64,000 bases of DNA from Ahaetulla prasina (Eukaryota > Chordata > Lepidosauria > Squamata > Colubridae): positions 166,307,252 to 166,371,251 of the forward strand of contig NC_080540.1 of the NCBI RefSeq assembly GCF_028640845.1, given 5' to 3'. The translations under genes and the position numbers were made by a program. Under the pieces are notes generated by a model. The model was not told the DNA's origin and did not search any database. It was given only the letters and a program-made list of their open reading frames with translations. Positions 33,811 to 44,999 of this stretch are shown one piece after another. Within the stretch, counting starts at the first letter, position 1. Each line of letters opens with the position of its first letter.

Positions 33811-35465
33811 ATTAAATGAATCAATAGAGGCTATCACATTGTGTCCCCTGGTTGACACAGTGAACTTATAGCATCACCCAGCCATTGCCAAAAGTCCTGC
33901 TATGGCTCTCACATAGCAGGCTGATGCTTTAAGATAGAAACAAATTTCTAGTTTGGAAGTCACTTTGGCCATATTTTTAGCCATGGATGATTGAATAAGC
34001 TGCATTTGGCTAGTTGATATTGAGTCTTTCCTTGTTCCTTGAGGACTTCAAATGCTAGTTTCCAGCCAGATCTTTGGAAGCTTGTCCATATACATCCTTC
34101 AGTGTTCAGATAGGTGCACTTTGGAAAATAGCATTTTGGAAAAAATAGTATTATGTTTCAAATAAGCCTAGAATGCATTAGAGGCATGATGGGCATGGTT
34201 CTTGACTTTCAACCCACATGTGGCTGTTTTTAAGGAACACTTTATATGTTTGATCATTTTCCAAAAGCTGTGTTCACATTGAAGGATGTTTGCTATCAGA
34301 TTGAAAATTCAAATACATTTTCTCCTATATTCATGTAGGCTCATTTTTATGGCAGTAGATACGGTAGCTACTACTTAATATTTTCAGCAGTGTCCCCGAT
34401 ATAATGCATACTGTGGGAAATTTTAAATCACAGTTCAAAGATTCAGCCATTGAAAGTAAGGAGCAATTTTCTAGTCCTCTATGAAAATATTTTTTTATTT
34501 TTTTAAACGCTAAATTCATGTATATTGACTTTTCCTTATTAATCTGGAAGGAACAACCTGAGTTGGGTCTTCAACAAAAAAGTGTTATATCACTCAAAGG
34601 ATGAAAGTCAGTGGCAATTTACATGCACTTTAGGCTGAAAAAGTAGGCAAGTTGTGGCCATATCTGCTGAAAGAATATTGTGGAATAGGAAATGCTTGCT
34701 TTTGACTGACCAGATTAAAAAAGTAGCAAAAATGTCTTCTTCAGATATTCAGTCTTTATTATGGTCACAAACCAGCACAAAAGGGTTATTTTTTCATGTT
34801 TACAGTGATTGTAAGACATAAAATCTGTTTGTTAAGGTTTAACAACACAACAAATGGAGAAATATTACACTTCTGATCTTTTTTCCACTGAATTTTATTA
34901 ACACAATTTGGAGACTGCAAAAGGTAGAGGGGAGGCAAATACCCATTCCTGATTTATAAGGTATGGTGTGAATTCATTCATTATAACATGTCCAATTTAG
35001 CATTTCACAAAGTGCAAAAATTCTTTAGTGAAAGATCTCGATTAATGTTATAAATACCAAAAGAAATGGCAATTCCTTTCTATTGGCTTCTCTGTTTTGA
35101 CTTTTTTCTCTAGATTCTCCTCCCTCAGAAACAGGCTTGAGGTAGAGATCAAGGATGGAAAAGAATTCAAATTACAGTTTCCTTCTGGGTTTCCTGTTCC
35201 TTTCCTGCACCTTTGATGCAGCTATTCTTGTATACTTGGTGTGTGTGTGTGGACCAGTAGATACACAGCAAAATCAGGGAGTAGCACTCCCAAAAAGCCT
35301 CCATTTTTTTCCTCTCTTTTTTGGTAAGAGCTGTTTTAAAGATCAGAGCTGTGCTTTTAAAAGCATATTCTCTTGACACTCTCCAATTGCTCAAATGTGA
35401 AGCTTAGCCCTAACCCTCTAGTTTCATTTATCCTATCTCTAATGTAGCTTTATTAGGCTATAGGG
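33811..35465. other. No feature recognised
   Basis: About 1.6 kb of AT-rich DNA without supportable ORF or repeat. Confidence 0.45.
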
Positions 35466-35468
35466 AAA

Positions 35469-35535
35469 ATAGAATTCTTTATTGGCCAAGTGTGATTGGA
35501 CACACAAGGAATTTGTCTTGGTGCATATGCATATG
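35469..35535 (-). mobile_element. CR1-like LINE 3' terminus (ATTCT family), 67 bp
   Basis: Reverse complement of the terminal TGTCCAATCACACTTGGCC block, with only one pentamer left. Confidence 0.8.
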
Positions 35536-35716
35536 GAAAAGTTACAAATGGCAATCACATGATCCCACAGTGCAATCCCAGTTGCCAAGCATCCAAATTG
35601 ACCATAGGAATACTATGGTCATCAGTGTTAAAAAATTGTCGTGTCACTTTTTTCACTGCTGTTATAACTTGGAACGGTCGCTAGTGAATGGTTGTAAATC
35701 GAGGATTGCCTATATG
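35536..35716. mobile_element. TIR DNA-element fragment
   Basis: GTTGCCAAGCATCCAAATTGACC, TTTTTCACTGCTGTTATAAC and GGTTGTAAATCGAGGATTGCC match the 10697 family. Confidence 0.6.
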
Positions 35717-35939
35717 CCTCATTACAGGCAATTCCTTTATCATACATCAACAGCCATTAACAACAGGCTTGCACATCCAGCAAAGTAGTAAGAAAGATTG
35801 CAACTAACTGGGACTTAGGTAAAAGATTTTGTCCTCTAAGGCTTTTTCTTATTAAGCGTATTTTAAGTTCAGCACTACAACTATACAAATATATCCACTG
35901 CTTACAAATAGAGTGTTCTGTCCTGAACTGAATTTATAC

Positions 35940-36020
35940 GTATTCTATTCTATTCTATTCTATTCTATTCTATTCTATTCTATTCTATTCTATTCTATTC
36001 TATTCTATTCTATTCTATTC
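35940..36020. repeat. (ATTCT)n microsatellite
   Basis: About 16 perfect pentamers. The adjacent LINE 3' end is not recognisable, and a TIR element follows at once. Confidence 0.95.
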
Positions 36021-36218
36021 CCAGCCAGCTTCCAACAAGCAAAGTCAATGGGGGAGGCCAGATTCACTTAATGCCTGCATGATTCACTTAACAACTATAG
36101 CAATTCACTGAGCAATTGTGATAAAAAGGTTGTAAAACAGGTTAAAAAATTATGCCTTGCTTAGCAACATAAATTTTAGAGTCAATTGTGATAAGTCAAG
36201 GACTACCTGTAATGTGTT
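36021..36218. mobile_element. TIR DNA-element fragment
   Basis: AGCAAAGTCAATGGGGGAGG, AACAACTATAGCAATTCACT, and the right end ATAAGTCAAGGACTACCTGT. Confidence 0.7.
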
Positions 36219-36383
36219 ACAGTTGGAGATGTTTGACACCACTGTATCAAATTCTCTGTCCAGGCATCTTTAGATTTACAATCATAATATATTATAATAC
36301 AATAATTGTGTTTTATTTCATTCAGGATGCCTAAAACCGAGAACAGCTCTGTTTAACTCCATGCTAGCATTTTTGCACTAGAG

Positions 36384-36898
36384 CAGCGGTAGTCAACCTG
36401 GTGCCTACCGCCCACAAGTGGCTGTTCCAGCTTTCATGGTGGGCGGTAGGGGTTTTGTCCAATACTGAAGCACTTTCCTTTTTTTTAATTTAATTGACTT
36501 TTTGAAAAATTTTCATAGCATTATTTAAAAACATTTTCATTAGGTTTTCATAAAATTCTCCATGACAATTTAAATTTCTGAAAATATACTATTTGTATCA
36601 CCCGCGCATAAGTTTAGTTCACGTTACCTAAGTGAAACTAAATGGAGCTATAGTGCGACTGCAAACAAGACCCTCATCCCAGAATAGCTCGTGCATCTCC
36701 CCCCACACCACCCAGCTGTAACAGACAAGCAGAGCTGGTAGCCGGCACCCCCCCCAAACCCAATGCACGATGCGCGAGAGGCATGCATAGACAATGATAG
36801 ACGGCATATTACTGTGGAACTGGTGGGCGGTTAGAAAATTTTACTACTAACAGAGATACAAAAGTGGGCGGTAGGTATAAAAAGGTTGACTACCCCTG
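36384..36898. mobile_element. hAT-type element, 515 bp, third family
   Basis: Termini CAGCGGTAGTCAACC and GGTTGACTACCCCTG. Perfect 8-bp duplication CACTAGAG (36376-36383 and 36899-36906). Subterminal GGCGGTAGG blocks are inverted at both ends. Non-coding. Confidence 0.94.
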
Positions 36899-36904
36899 CA
36901 CTAG

Positions 36905-36906
<2 letters not shown>

Positions 36907-36936
<30 letters not shown>

Positions 36937-36949
36937 AATAATAATAATA
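36907..36949. repeat. (GAT)n then (AAT)n microsatellite
   Basis: Begins inside the right-hand duplication of the hAT element. Confidence 0.9.
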
Positions 36950-37740
36950 ACAATCCCCTCCATAATGGATACCTTGTGATAGATGAGGGGCTTGTGATGC
37001 TCTGATGAAGCTGAGAACTATGCTGCCGGTAGTGTATTCTACCAGAGGGGTTAGTCATGCCAGGCAGGTCTCAACCGAAGAGCCAGATGGTGTCCATCAA
37101 TCCATTTAACATGGTGAAAAAACAGAAAAAACCCTTGTGCTGGATTGGTTGTTGCCTGGGTCAACAAGGGTCATGCCAGTTGTTGGAACTCCTAGGAACT
37201 CCCTATTGGCAGAGGGACTCAGGGGCTATGGTTGGGCAACCAGGGCTTGGCCCTGAAGGATTTCTGAAGAAACAACTATAAAGGTGGTAAAAGTATAGTC
37301 TGCCTGAAAATCAAGCCATTATAGCCCTCTATTGTAAATTGGAACCAACAAAATGGGTTACCTAAACGTAATGTTTGAACCATGTAATTTTTTTGAAAAT
37401 CTGGATTCAAAGATAATTGAGCAAAGATTAGCAGATCAAAGGATAGTCATTAATAGAAATAAAATACTTAGGGATGCAGAATTGAAAGAGATTCAGAAAA
37501 ATTATGAAAATGGAAGACCAAATAGCAACGATAGAGTAGTAGAAGAAACTCAGATAACAATTGGAAATCTATAGAGGATACAGCTGTTAGGAACTACAGA
37601 AATGATAACTTAGAATTAACAACCAAATCAATATAGGTGCACTAATTATGTTACCTAGCCAGATAATGAAACCTCTGCAAGCAAACAACCAAGTTCCAAG
37701 TTCAGGGAGCACAAAGAACTCCAAGATATGAGGAAAGAGT
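36950..37740 (+). mobile_element. Possible decayed LINE (R4/Dong-like?) and flanking repeat block
   Basis: The frame 37353-37574 (73 codons) is hydrophilic and charged. It resembles coding sequence of a restriction-endonuclease-like LINE only vaguely. 37645-37735 is a third copy of the CTGCAAGCAAAC block of the inverted repeat at 8979-9141. The identity is a guess. Confidence 0.25.
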
Positions 37741-37753
37741 CAGTTTTTGCCTA

Positions 37754-37875
37754 ATGAATAGAATAGAATAGAATAGAATAGAATTTTTTTATTGGCCAAG
37801 TGTGATTGGACACACAAGGAATTTGTCTTGGTGCATATGCTCTCAGTGTACATAAAAGAAAAGATACGTTCTTTT
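37754..37875 (-). mobile_element. CR1-like LINE 3' end with (AGAAT)n, minus orientation
   Basis: (GAATA)n at 37754-37783 and then the reverse complement of the CCAATCACACTTGG terminus up to ACTGAGAGCATATGCACC. Confidence 0.88.
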
Positions 37876-38159
37876 AGTGTCGACTTTTTATACAACAAAC
37901 ATCTCAAGAGATACTGTATAAGAACTTGTTGCAGTTCTTATTGAAATAAGGATGACTTCAGGTATACTTATTTCAATGTCAGCCAAATTATTACCTCCCC
38001 TCAGGTATTTGCCATGTTTGGGTGAAGAGGGTATATATTATTTATGAATCAGAACTAATATTAAATTATTGACTAATTTGGCCTTGATATGGAGTTTTGC
38101 CATTAAAAACCATAGAGTTTAAGCAGTTTAATTTTTTTTCAGCCAAGTTTTCTACCTAC

Positions 38160-38683
38160 TGGAAAGGTAGAAAAGCATGACTGAAAAACTCAGCGCCCTA
38201 ATAAACATACTGATGCGCTCCAAATTCATTGGTAACATCCATTTTGCTCTACGAATTCCTGGGGATCTAAACCTAACCCTAACCTTAATCCTAACCATAA
38301 GTAGGTTTACCATCCAATGGGATTTCTCCGTGTATTTTACCTGGGAAGATAGAAAAGCCTGTCTGAAAGAGTCTGAACCCTGCTAACCATATCGTTGTAC
38401 TATGAATTCATTGGCATGTATTTTGCTCTACGACTTCATGGAGACCTAACCCTAACCCTAACCCAAACCGTAACCTTAAGTAGGTTTTCCCTCCAATGGG
38501 ATTTTTCCATGTATTTTACCTGGAAAGGTAGAAAAGTGTGATTGAAAAACTCAGCGCCCTTCTAAGCATACTGATGCGCTGTGAATTCCTTGGCGACATC
38601 CATTTTGCTCTACGAGTTGATGGAGATCTAATGCTAACCCTAAGTGGGTTTACCCTACAATGGGATTTTTCCATGTATTTTAT
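38160..38683. repeat. Three tandem units of about 180 bp with telomere-like cores
   Basis: Units start at 38160, 38342 and 38521, each with GGTAGAAAAG, CATTTTGCTCTACGA, (CCTAAC)n and CCAATGGGATTTCTCC/TTCC in the same order. The (CCCTAA) cores lie at about 38270-38300, 38450-38475 and 38632-38642. Spacing is 182 and 179 bp. Confidence 0.93.
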
Positions 38684-41013
38684 AATTGGCACAGTTACCA
38701 TGCAGTCCCAATTGTACCAACTGCAGTCCCACAATTGGACTAAAAATTGGGAAAATGTTTTTAATTCAAGTATTTTATAAATATTCTACAATGAATATTA
38801 AAATGGGCAACTATTGGAAATACTCTGAAAGCCACACTTAAGGTTTAGAAAACCAAACTGGTTTTGAAACCCCAGACTGGCCACGCCAATATATAGTTAT
38901 ACTGACTGTATCAATGGTATTTTTGATGTTTTTACTGTGACACCCTCTCCTCCAAAGTTTGACACAATAAAAGGTAGATTGCAAACTGTAGAATGAAACA
39001 TCAGTTCTGCTTCAACAGTAAAAATAAATGATTTCAGCAGAATAAACCCTATTTCCTTATTAGGTGAATGACGTAATGTTAGATTTCCTCAATAAGAAAA
39101 CCCTGCTTAGTCAGCAGAATAGAACTGACATGTAAAGGTTAATTTCTCTTCCTCAGAAAGTAGGGCCAATTCATAACCTTTACTTCCTGTTTCTTAAGGA
39201 ACTCTTCGACCTTTGGCTCTGCATTCAGAACTTTAGGGTTTTCCTATTGCTCCAAACCGTCCAGAAAACTATTAGAAAGAGACAACTACTACTAAATTGG
39301 ATATACTTTTTTTTTCTTAAATAGCATAGTTTTCCATCAATGTAAATACAGTTCAACCATTTTTGCAGATAAAGGAGAAATTATTGCTCAGCAGCACAAG
39401 ACATTTCAGATTTTGTTTCTACCCGCATATCCCGAAACTGATCAAGCAAGCCCTATCCTGGATGCCAAAATCCTACCATAAGCCAGAGCTGACAGAGCTA
39501 CTTCTAATGAAGCACAAGGAATCCTACTGTGATAGACCGCAGCAAAGATTGCTTTGTGTTTGTTGGCAAATGGTAACACCTGGACCCTTTTCTTTAGTGG
39601 TCCTATCAAGCACTTCTGAGCAAAAGTGGGAGGAGTTGACTATATAGGGATAGCTTGTGCAGAAATTAGTCTCATTGCAATTAGGTAGCTATAGACGGGA
39701 CTTCTTTCAAGCTGGAGGCGGATGGAGGATATCAAAGCTTCTGTGACTTCTTTGTAGTCTTATGTTTTGTTGTCCCTGAAGGTAGGTACTTAGCTCTATA
39801 CTTTGCTTTGGACAAGTAGCACTGTATTAATTAACCAAATTCTATTCTTTCCCAATATAAAATCAAAATGGTCTTTATTGCAAAATTAATTAGGGACTTT
39901 TGGAAGTTTTGTAATTGAAAGATCTTATCCACAGAAAGGGAATGTACATCTGATAAGGATCTTGGGGTAGCACTCAGCTGAATTTAAAAAAAGAACAGTT
40001 CTGCTGCTGAGCTTGAAGCAACCACTTCATGTCTAAAAATGGACAGATAAGGCTATTCCCAACAAGAAAATTATTACGCTGCCAATGTCTATAGATTATC
40101 TGTTAAAGGAATAGCTAGGATAGCTCTATTGATAATGCTGAATTTAAAACTTTATTTACATATTCTAATATTTTGTGTATGAGTAACGAGTAGATCTCAG
40201 TCTTTCAGTTTACATACTCTTACTAAGTAGACAAAAACAAAGGGGATTAAGTAACATGGGGATGTTAATGCAAGTATTAAGTTCCTCATTGGATTTAATC
40301 AAAGTGGTTTCTGTTCCTGTAACTCCTTTATGGTACAGACATTTGGGGATTAAAGTCCATGAAAACTTATGCCACTATAAAGTGGTATTATTTTCAGTAG
40401 CATTAAAACCAGGAGATCTGCCTCTTGCACACAGGCTATTCTTCCCTGATCACTTCACAGGGTAACTTTGACAGGGCAGTTTCAAAGTGAATGCTGACAA
40501 CATATAATATCAAGTAAGACTCATTTCCAAGGAGAAGAGTTCTTTAGTAGTCTATGAAGCATTTGTTTTCTTTATTCCTATAAATACTGACTAATTTGAG
40601 CATGGGTAACACTTCCTCAGGCTGATGTCTGGAAATTAAAGCAGAAGAAATACCACTGGTTACTTTGGAAAATTGTGCTGTTTATAGGCTATTTCATGGA
40701 GAATATGACTGCTTAAGAATGGAAAATTATAATCACAAACTTCAGGGCAAAAGGAACATCAATGCCATTGCTGACTGTTCTGCATTATTCTTCAGCTACT
40801 TCTCCAAAGCTTTACTCATGGCAATTATGCTTTGAGCCCAGACCAAATAATTTTTAATTTGGGTTAAAGGTGATCTTGTTGCAAATCTTATTTTTAACAA
40901 ACACAAAACATAAACAATTTGCTTTTTTCCCATGGGAAGAAAACATCACCCAGTTGGAAAGTATATGATAAGCACAGGATATACTTAAAATATTCCTTCC
41001 CTAATACTATCCA
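38684..41013. other. No feature recognised
   Basis: About 2.3 kb without supportable ORF or known repeat. Confidence 0.4.
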
Positions 41014-41358
41014 AAGGTGGCTCAGTGCTAAGACGCTGAGCTTGTCAGTTGAAAGGTCGGCAGTTCAGTGGTTCGAATCCCTACTGCCGCATAATGGGGT
41101 GAACTCCCGTTACTTGTCTCAGCTTCTGCCAACCTAGCAGTTCAAAAGCATGTAAAAAATGCAGGTAGAAAAATAGGGACCACATTTGGTAGGAAGGTAA
41201 CAGCGTTCCGTGCGCCTTTGGCGTTTAGTCATACTGGCCACATGACCATGAAGACGTCTTCAAACAGTGCTGGCTCTTCGGCTTTGAAACGGAGATGAGC
41301 ACCACCCCCTAGAGTCGGGAACAACTAGCACATATGTGTGAGGGGAACCTTTACCTTT
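41014..41358 (+). mobile_element. Sauria-type SINE, complete
   Basis: A-box-like GTGGCTCAGTGCTAAGACGC and B-box GTGGTTCGAATCC, then the family body and the tail GGGGAACCTTTACCTTTAC. ACTATC on both sides is a possible short target duplication. Confidence 0.92.
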
Positions 41359-42859
41359 ACTACTATCTAACACATGCATTAAAATCAGGTGAAGAATTTA
41401 TGATAGTAGTGACAGCCACAGTAATGACAGGATAGAGTATAAGGGACAGCCAGGACTAGGGCCATACAACTATGGAACTATTTTGTTGAGAATTTTTGAA
41501 AGTTTTGAAATTTTGTTCTCCCAAGACATTTTAGGATATCAAGTCCAGTAAGACCGGGCTGTCTTTCAGATTTTCTACTTATCAAAATGAGGTTTGTTTT
41601 AATGTTTATATTTTTCAAACAATTGTTTAATTTTGATTTTTTTTTTTTAGTTCTGCATTTATCCAGGAAGAATTGTATAGAAATTAGTGATATGCTTCAA
41701 ATATAGTAGGGTATACTGTTCAGGTTTTAGCCAGGCCAGACTATAATTTATATCATTCATGAAGGAATACTGTTAATTATGAAGCTAGGATAGTAAAGAC
41801 ACCCTTGTATATTCCCAGCCTTTGCTTCCACGAGGGAGCTGTCTGTACAATGGGGTGTGCACTGTACATTACTGCATATTTGGTATGATTCCTTCTGGGA
41901 CAATTCTGAAACAAGATATACATAGAAAAATATGGCTAGGTCCACAAATGGTCAGTTACAAATGCCAAATTTAGTTAATTAGGTTATATGAACTCAACCA
42001 GTATTTTCTTTCCATTTCAGAGTTATTTCTGTGTAAGCTTGATCTGTCTTTTGTAATTACACCACACTTAAGTGCTGTAAGATGGATATACTTTCATCTT
42101 CTAAATTAAGTTCTAATGAAAAAGGAGGAGGCAATCTTTGAAAGTGCTGAACTTCCAGGAAATGGGGGAGGCATCAACCTAAAAATCACCCCAAGGTCAT
42201 CCTACCCATAGTTCTTACATATGGTATATCTTGAAATCTAAAATTTGTCGTTTACAAAAAAGCATCTGGGGAGTGTGGCAGCAAAATACTCTGTAGAAAA
42301 ATAATATGCAGGTGATCCAGCGCAACTCTCATTACAGTTCAGTCTCTTGAGCACAAATGCTTATTTAACCTTTGATTCGGGAGGGCTTATTTTCCAGCTA
42401 AAGTCCAATGGAAGCTTAGTCCTAAGTGTCCAAGAGTACTGTAGTAGCCTAAATTTGAAAGGAGCCGCATGGTGTCACCTTCCTTTCCCTCCGGTAGAGA
42501 GACGAACTGCAGGCTGCAAGAACAAGAAGCCACACAAAGCTGGATTGGAGGTAAGAGCCACTGGAGCTTCCAATGCGGCCTCAGACCTCGAATCAACATT
42601 GACCGTTGGCCTCGTTTCCTCAGAAATATCTTTTTTTTAAAAAAATGTCTTCCTCAGCCCGGGATCCTTCAAATGTTGGACTACGGCTTTCCACGCTCCC
42701 CAGCCATTATGGCAGGGAATTGGCGGGAGCTGGCAGGCCAACACATCCGGCAGGAACCCCAGATGACTGCAAGCTGTTTCAGAGACGTTTCGTTTCCCCC
42801 TGACCAACCGGGGGCTCCGGCAGAATACCCAGCTCCATTAAAGCCCCGTTTACTTAGGA
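41359..42859. other. Upstream flank of the CpG-island promoter
   Basis: AT-rich until about 42450, then GC rises towards the island. No ORF with a recognisable domain. Confidence 0.4.
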
Positions 42860-42985
42860 CAGCCCCGGACCGTCACTAGCGCGGGCCGCGGAGGCGCCGC
42901 CTTGCGGCGTTGTCCCGGGCAACGCCGAGCAAGGCGACGAGTGACGCGCGCCAAGGGTTACGTCGCCGCGCCGCGCGGGCGGGAG

Positions 42986-42993
42986 TGACGTAA
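42986..42993 (+). promoter_or_regulatory. CRE-like site TGACGTAA
   Basis: The core TGACGT sits in the CpG island, about 770 bp before the splice donor. TGACGTAA/TGACGTCA sites bind CREB/ATF factors and are common in CpG-island promoters. The nearby TGACGC at about 42941 is a weaker look-alike. Confidence 0.5.
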
Positions 42994-43099
42994 GGCGCGC
43001 GCGCGCGCAGGCAGGGGGAGGGGCCGGCAGCTTCTTTTCCCCCCTTTTTTTCTGTTTCTTTTTTTCCCCCTCCTTTTCTTTTCTCCCCCCTTCTTCCTC

Positions 43100-43762
43100 C
43101 TTTCCCCTTTAAAAAATAAATTTCCCCTGCCCCTCCCTTTCTTTTCTTTTGGCCTTCCTGCCTCCCTCTCTCCACCCCCGGCGGCTCTACCTGACCGGCC
43201 GCAAGCCACCCATCCATCCGCCCGGACGGACCCAGGCCCCGACCTCTCCTGCCAGCGCCTCCTCTACCCTCCCTCCCTCCCCAGCTTAGCTCCCCGGCCC
43301 GTGGGACTCTCTAGGAGCTCCAGCCTCGCTGGCTCGGCGGGATAACCTCCCCCCCACCCTCACTCCACCCGGCCCGTCGCTCCGCCCCGAGTTGGCCGGT
43401 CTGCTTTCTCGCCGGGCGCTTGATCCCCGCTGCAGCTGCCCGCACTTGTTGCTGCCCAGAACTTCCTCCTCCTCCGGTGGCTTCTACCTACGCTCTACCG
43501 CTCACGTCAGAGGAAGCGGTGGGGGGACAGCAAGGTTCCCTCGGCCGGCGGCGCCACCTCTCCTCCTCCCCGCCCAAGAGGGAGGGAAGGAGGGAGCAGG
43601 AAGAAGAAGAAGAAGAAGAAGAAGAAGAAGAGGAAAGCGGCGGGCACGAAGACACGCCAGCGACGGAAAGGCGAGGGGGGGGACGACCGGGGTCCCTGCT
43701 CTCCCCCCTCCTCCTCCTTCCTCCCTCCCCCTCCCTCCCTTCCTCCCTCTCACCCCCCGGAG
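43100..43762 (+). other. R3HDM2: Probable non-coding first exon (5' UTR), putative R3HDM2
   Basis: The 3' boundary is GGAG|GTAAGTCT at 43762/43763, a full match to the vertebrate 5' splice-site consensus inside a CpG island. The 5' end is unknown; 43100 is only a placeholder for a start in the island. It contains (GAA)n at about 43600-43631. Long ORFs here (43392-44148) are composition artefacts with no domain and run through the donor, so the exon is taken as untranslated. Confidence 0.5.
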
Positions 43763-43768
43763 GTAAGT
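43763..43768 (+). other. 5' splice site GTAAGT
   Basis: Preceded by GGAG, giving GAG|GTAAGT, and followed by a long AT-rich region with no coding exon, as expected for a long first intron. Confidence 0.65.
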
Positions 43769-44999
43769 CTCTTCGGGTTGCAAAGTTCCCCATTAAGATA
43801 ACCGGGAAAGGGACCCTTTCGGGTGAGAAGGAGCGGGGTGGACGTGCTCAGCCTCTTTTGTGTTTTTTCCATGCGGGGAGTGATGGGTGGCGGTGGGTGG
43901 GTGGGGGGAGAGAGGAAGAGGAGGAATTGTCTCCTCCGGGAAGAGCGAGAGCGAAGGTGCAACAGGTCCGAAGCCAAGAAGGTGGTGGTGGTGGTGGGGG
44001 GAATGGTGGTGCCTGCAATGTACTCTTCTTGAATGTGGGGAATGGCAGGAAGCGGTGGTTTTCCTCCTGGCCTTCAGAAAGGGAGCCCCGGCCGGCCCCC
44101 AATGTTACCTGGGGTGGAGAAAAGAAAGTGCCATTGAACCTGATCTAAAGGAGGGTCGGCACCCCTCCTCCCTTCTTGGGTGCCATTCAGCAATTTGGCT
44201 TGAGAAGCCTTCAAGTTCGGGGCCAGATGGAACTGCTGAGGCCATGTGTGTGTTGCTAGCGCCGGGAGTATATTAGGGATTCATAGTTGCTGGGTGCGTT
44301 CATGGCCTTCCTTAATTTGCAGAGGCTTTACTAGCTTGGTTCGTTTGTAGGCTTGATGCGCTGTGTAAAAAGGAATATTTCTTAGCCATTATGGGTCCCC
44401 GTGATTCTTCGGGGGTGGGGGTCCAGAAGCGGCAAAGCGCTTTCGCTTAGCGCCGGTTTTTACCGAGATGAATACAGTAGCTTCTGAGTGGTAACCGAGA
44501 TCCTTAAATGATGATGATGATGATGCCTGTATCGTCGTAAAGGACATAAACATTCCCAAATCTGGAATTCTGTGGGAGAGTAAAAAAAAAAAAATATCAG
44601 AATCTGAGCCTGGCTACATTTTGGAAGCAGTCTTATTATCTTTTTTTTTTTTTAAAAAACCCTGGCTTTTGGAGTTCAGAGTTTAGTTATAAAAAAAAGT
44701 GGGGAGGTTTCATTTATAGGTTGTCTTACTCTGTTTTGTAGATGGACTTTTACGGCTCTGTGCGTTGGGATGAGATGTGCATATTTAAATAAGGAAGTAA
44801 AGAAACATTGCTTTTTTAGGAGTGATGAAACCAAGGCAAAAAAACCCCTCAGCAACCTCAAAAGATGGAGAGAAGAGTGACTGTTAGTCATTTTCGATGC
44901 TGTCTTTTGTTTCAGGACCTGCTAAAAACCTTTGAGATCAACAGACCTTAAAATGTATGCTAGTTTTGGAGTCAGTAAATTGGGCTTAGTTCCTATTGA

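Larger units (their letters stand above)
42860..43800 (+). promoter_or_regulatory. R3HDM2: CpG-island promoter (probable R3HDM2 promoter)
   Basis: About 940 bp very rich in G+C with frequent CpG, in sharp contrast with the surrounding AT-rich DNA and the only such block in 64 kb. It includes GCGCGC runs, a CRE core and long polypyrimidine tracts, and ends just after a perfect splice donor. In human, R3HDM2 lies head-to-head with INHBC/INHBE. The orientation and neighbour here fit that, but the gene identity is inferred from synteny alone. Confidence 0.75.

Noticed and set aside
33619..33858. ORF with a long Asn run
   Set aside because: Translation of the (GTT)n/(ATT)n tail of a CR1 element.
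41014..41358. tRNA gene
   Set aside because: The A- and B-box-like motifs belong to a dispersed SINE with a long body and tail; no cloverleaf acceptor pairing was seen.
42876..43217. Minus-strand ORFs in the CpG island that could suggest a divergent gene
   Set aside because: Composition is Gly/Lys/Arg runs from polypyrimidine tracts; no domain or splice context.
43392..44148. Overlapping ORFs of 101-242 codons on both strands in the CpG island
   Set aside because: They exist because the GC-rich DNA has few stop codons; the proteins are low-complexity (Arg, Glu, Ser, Pro, Gly runs), lie on both strands and run across the splice donor.
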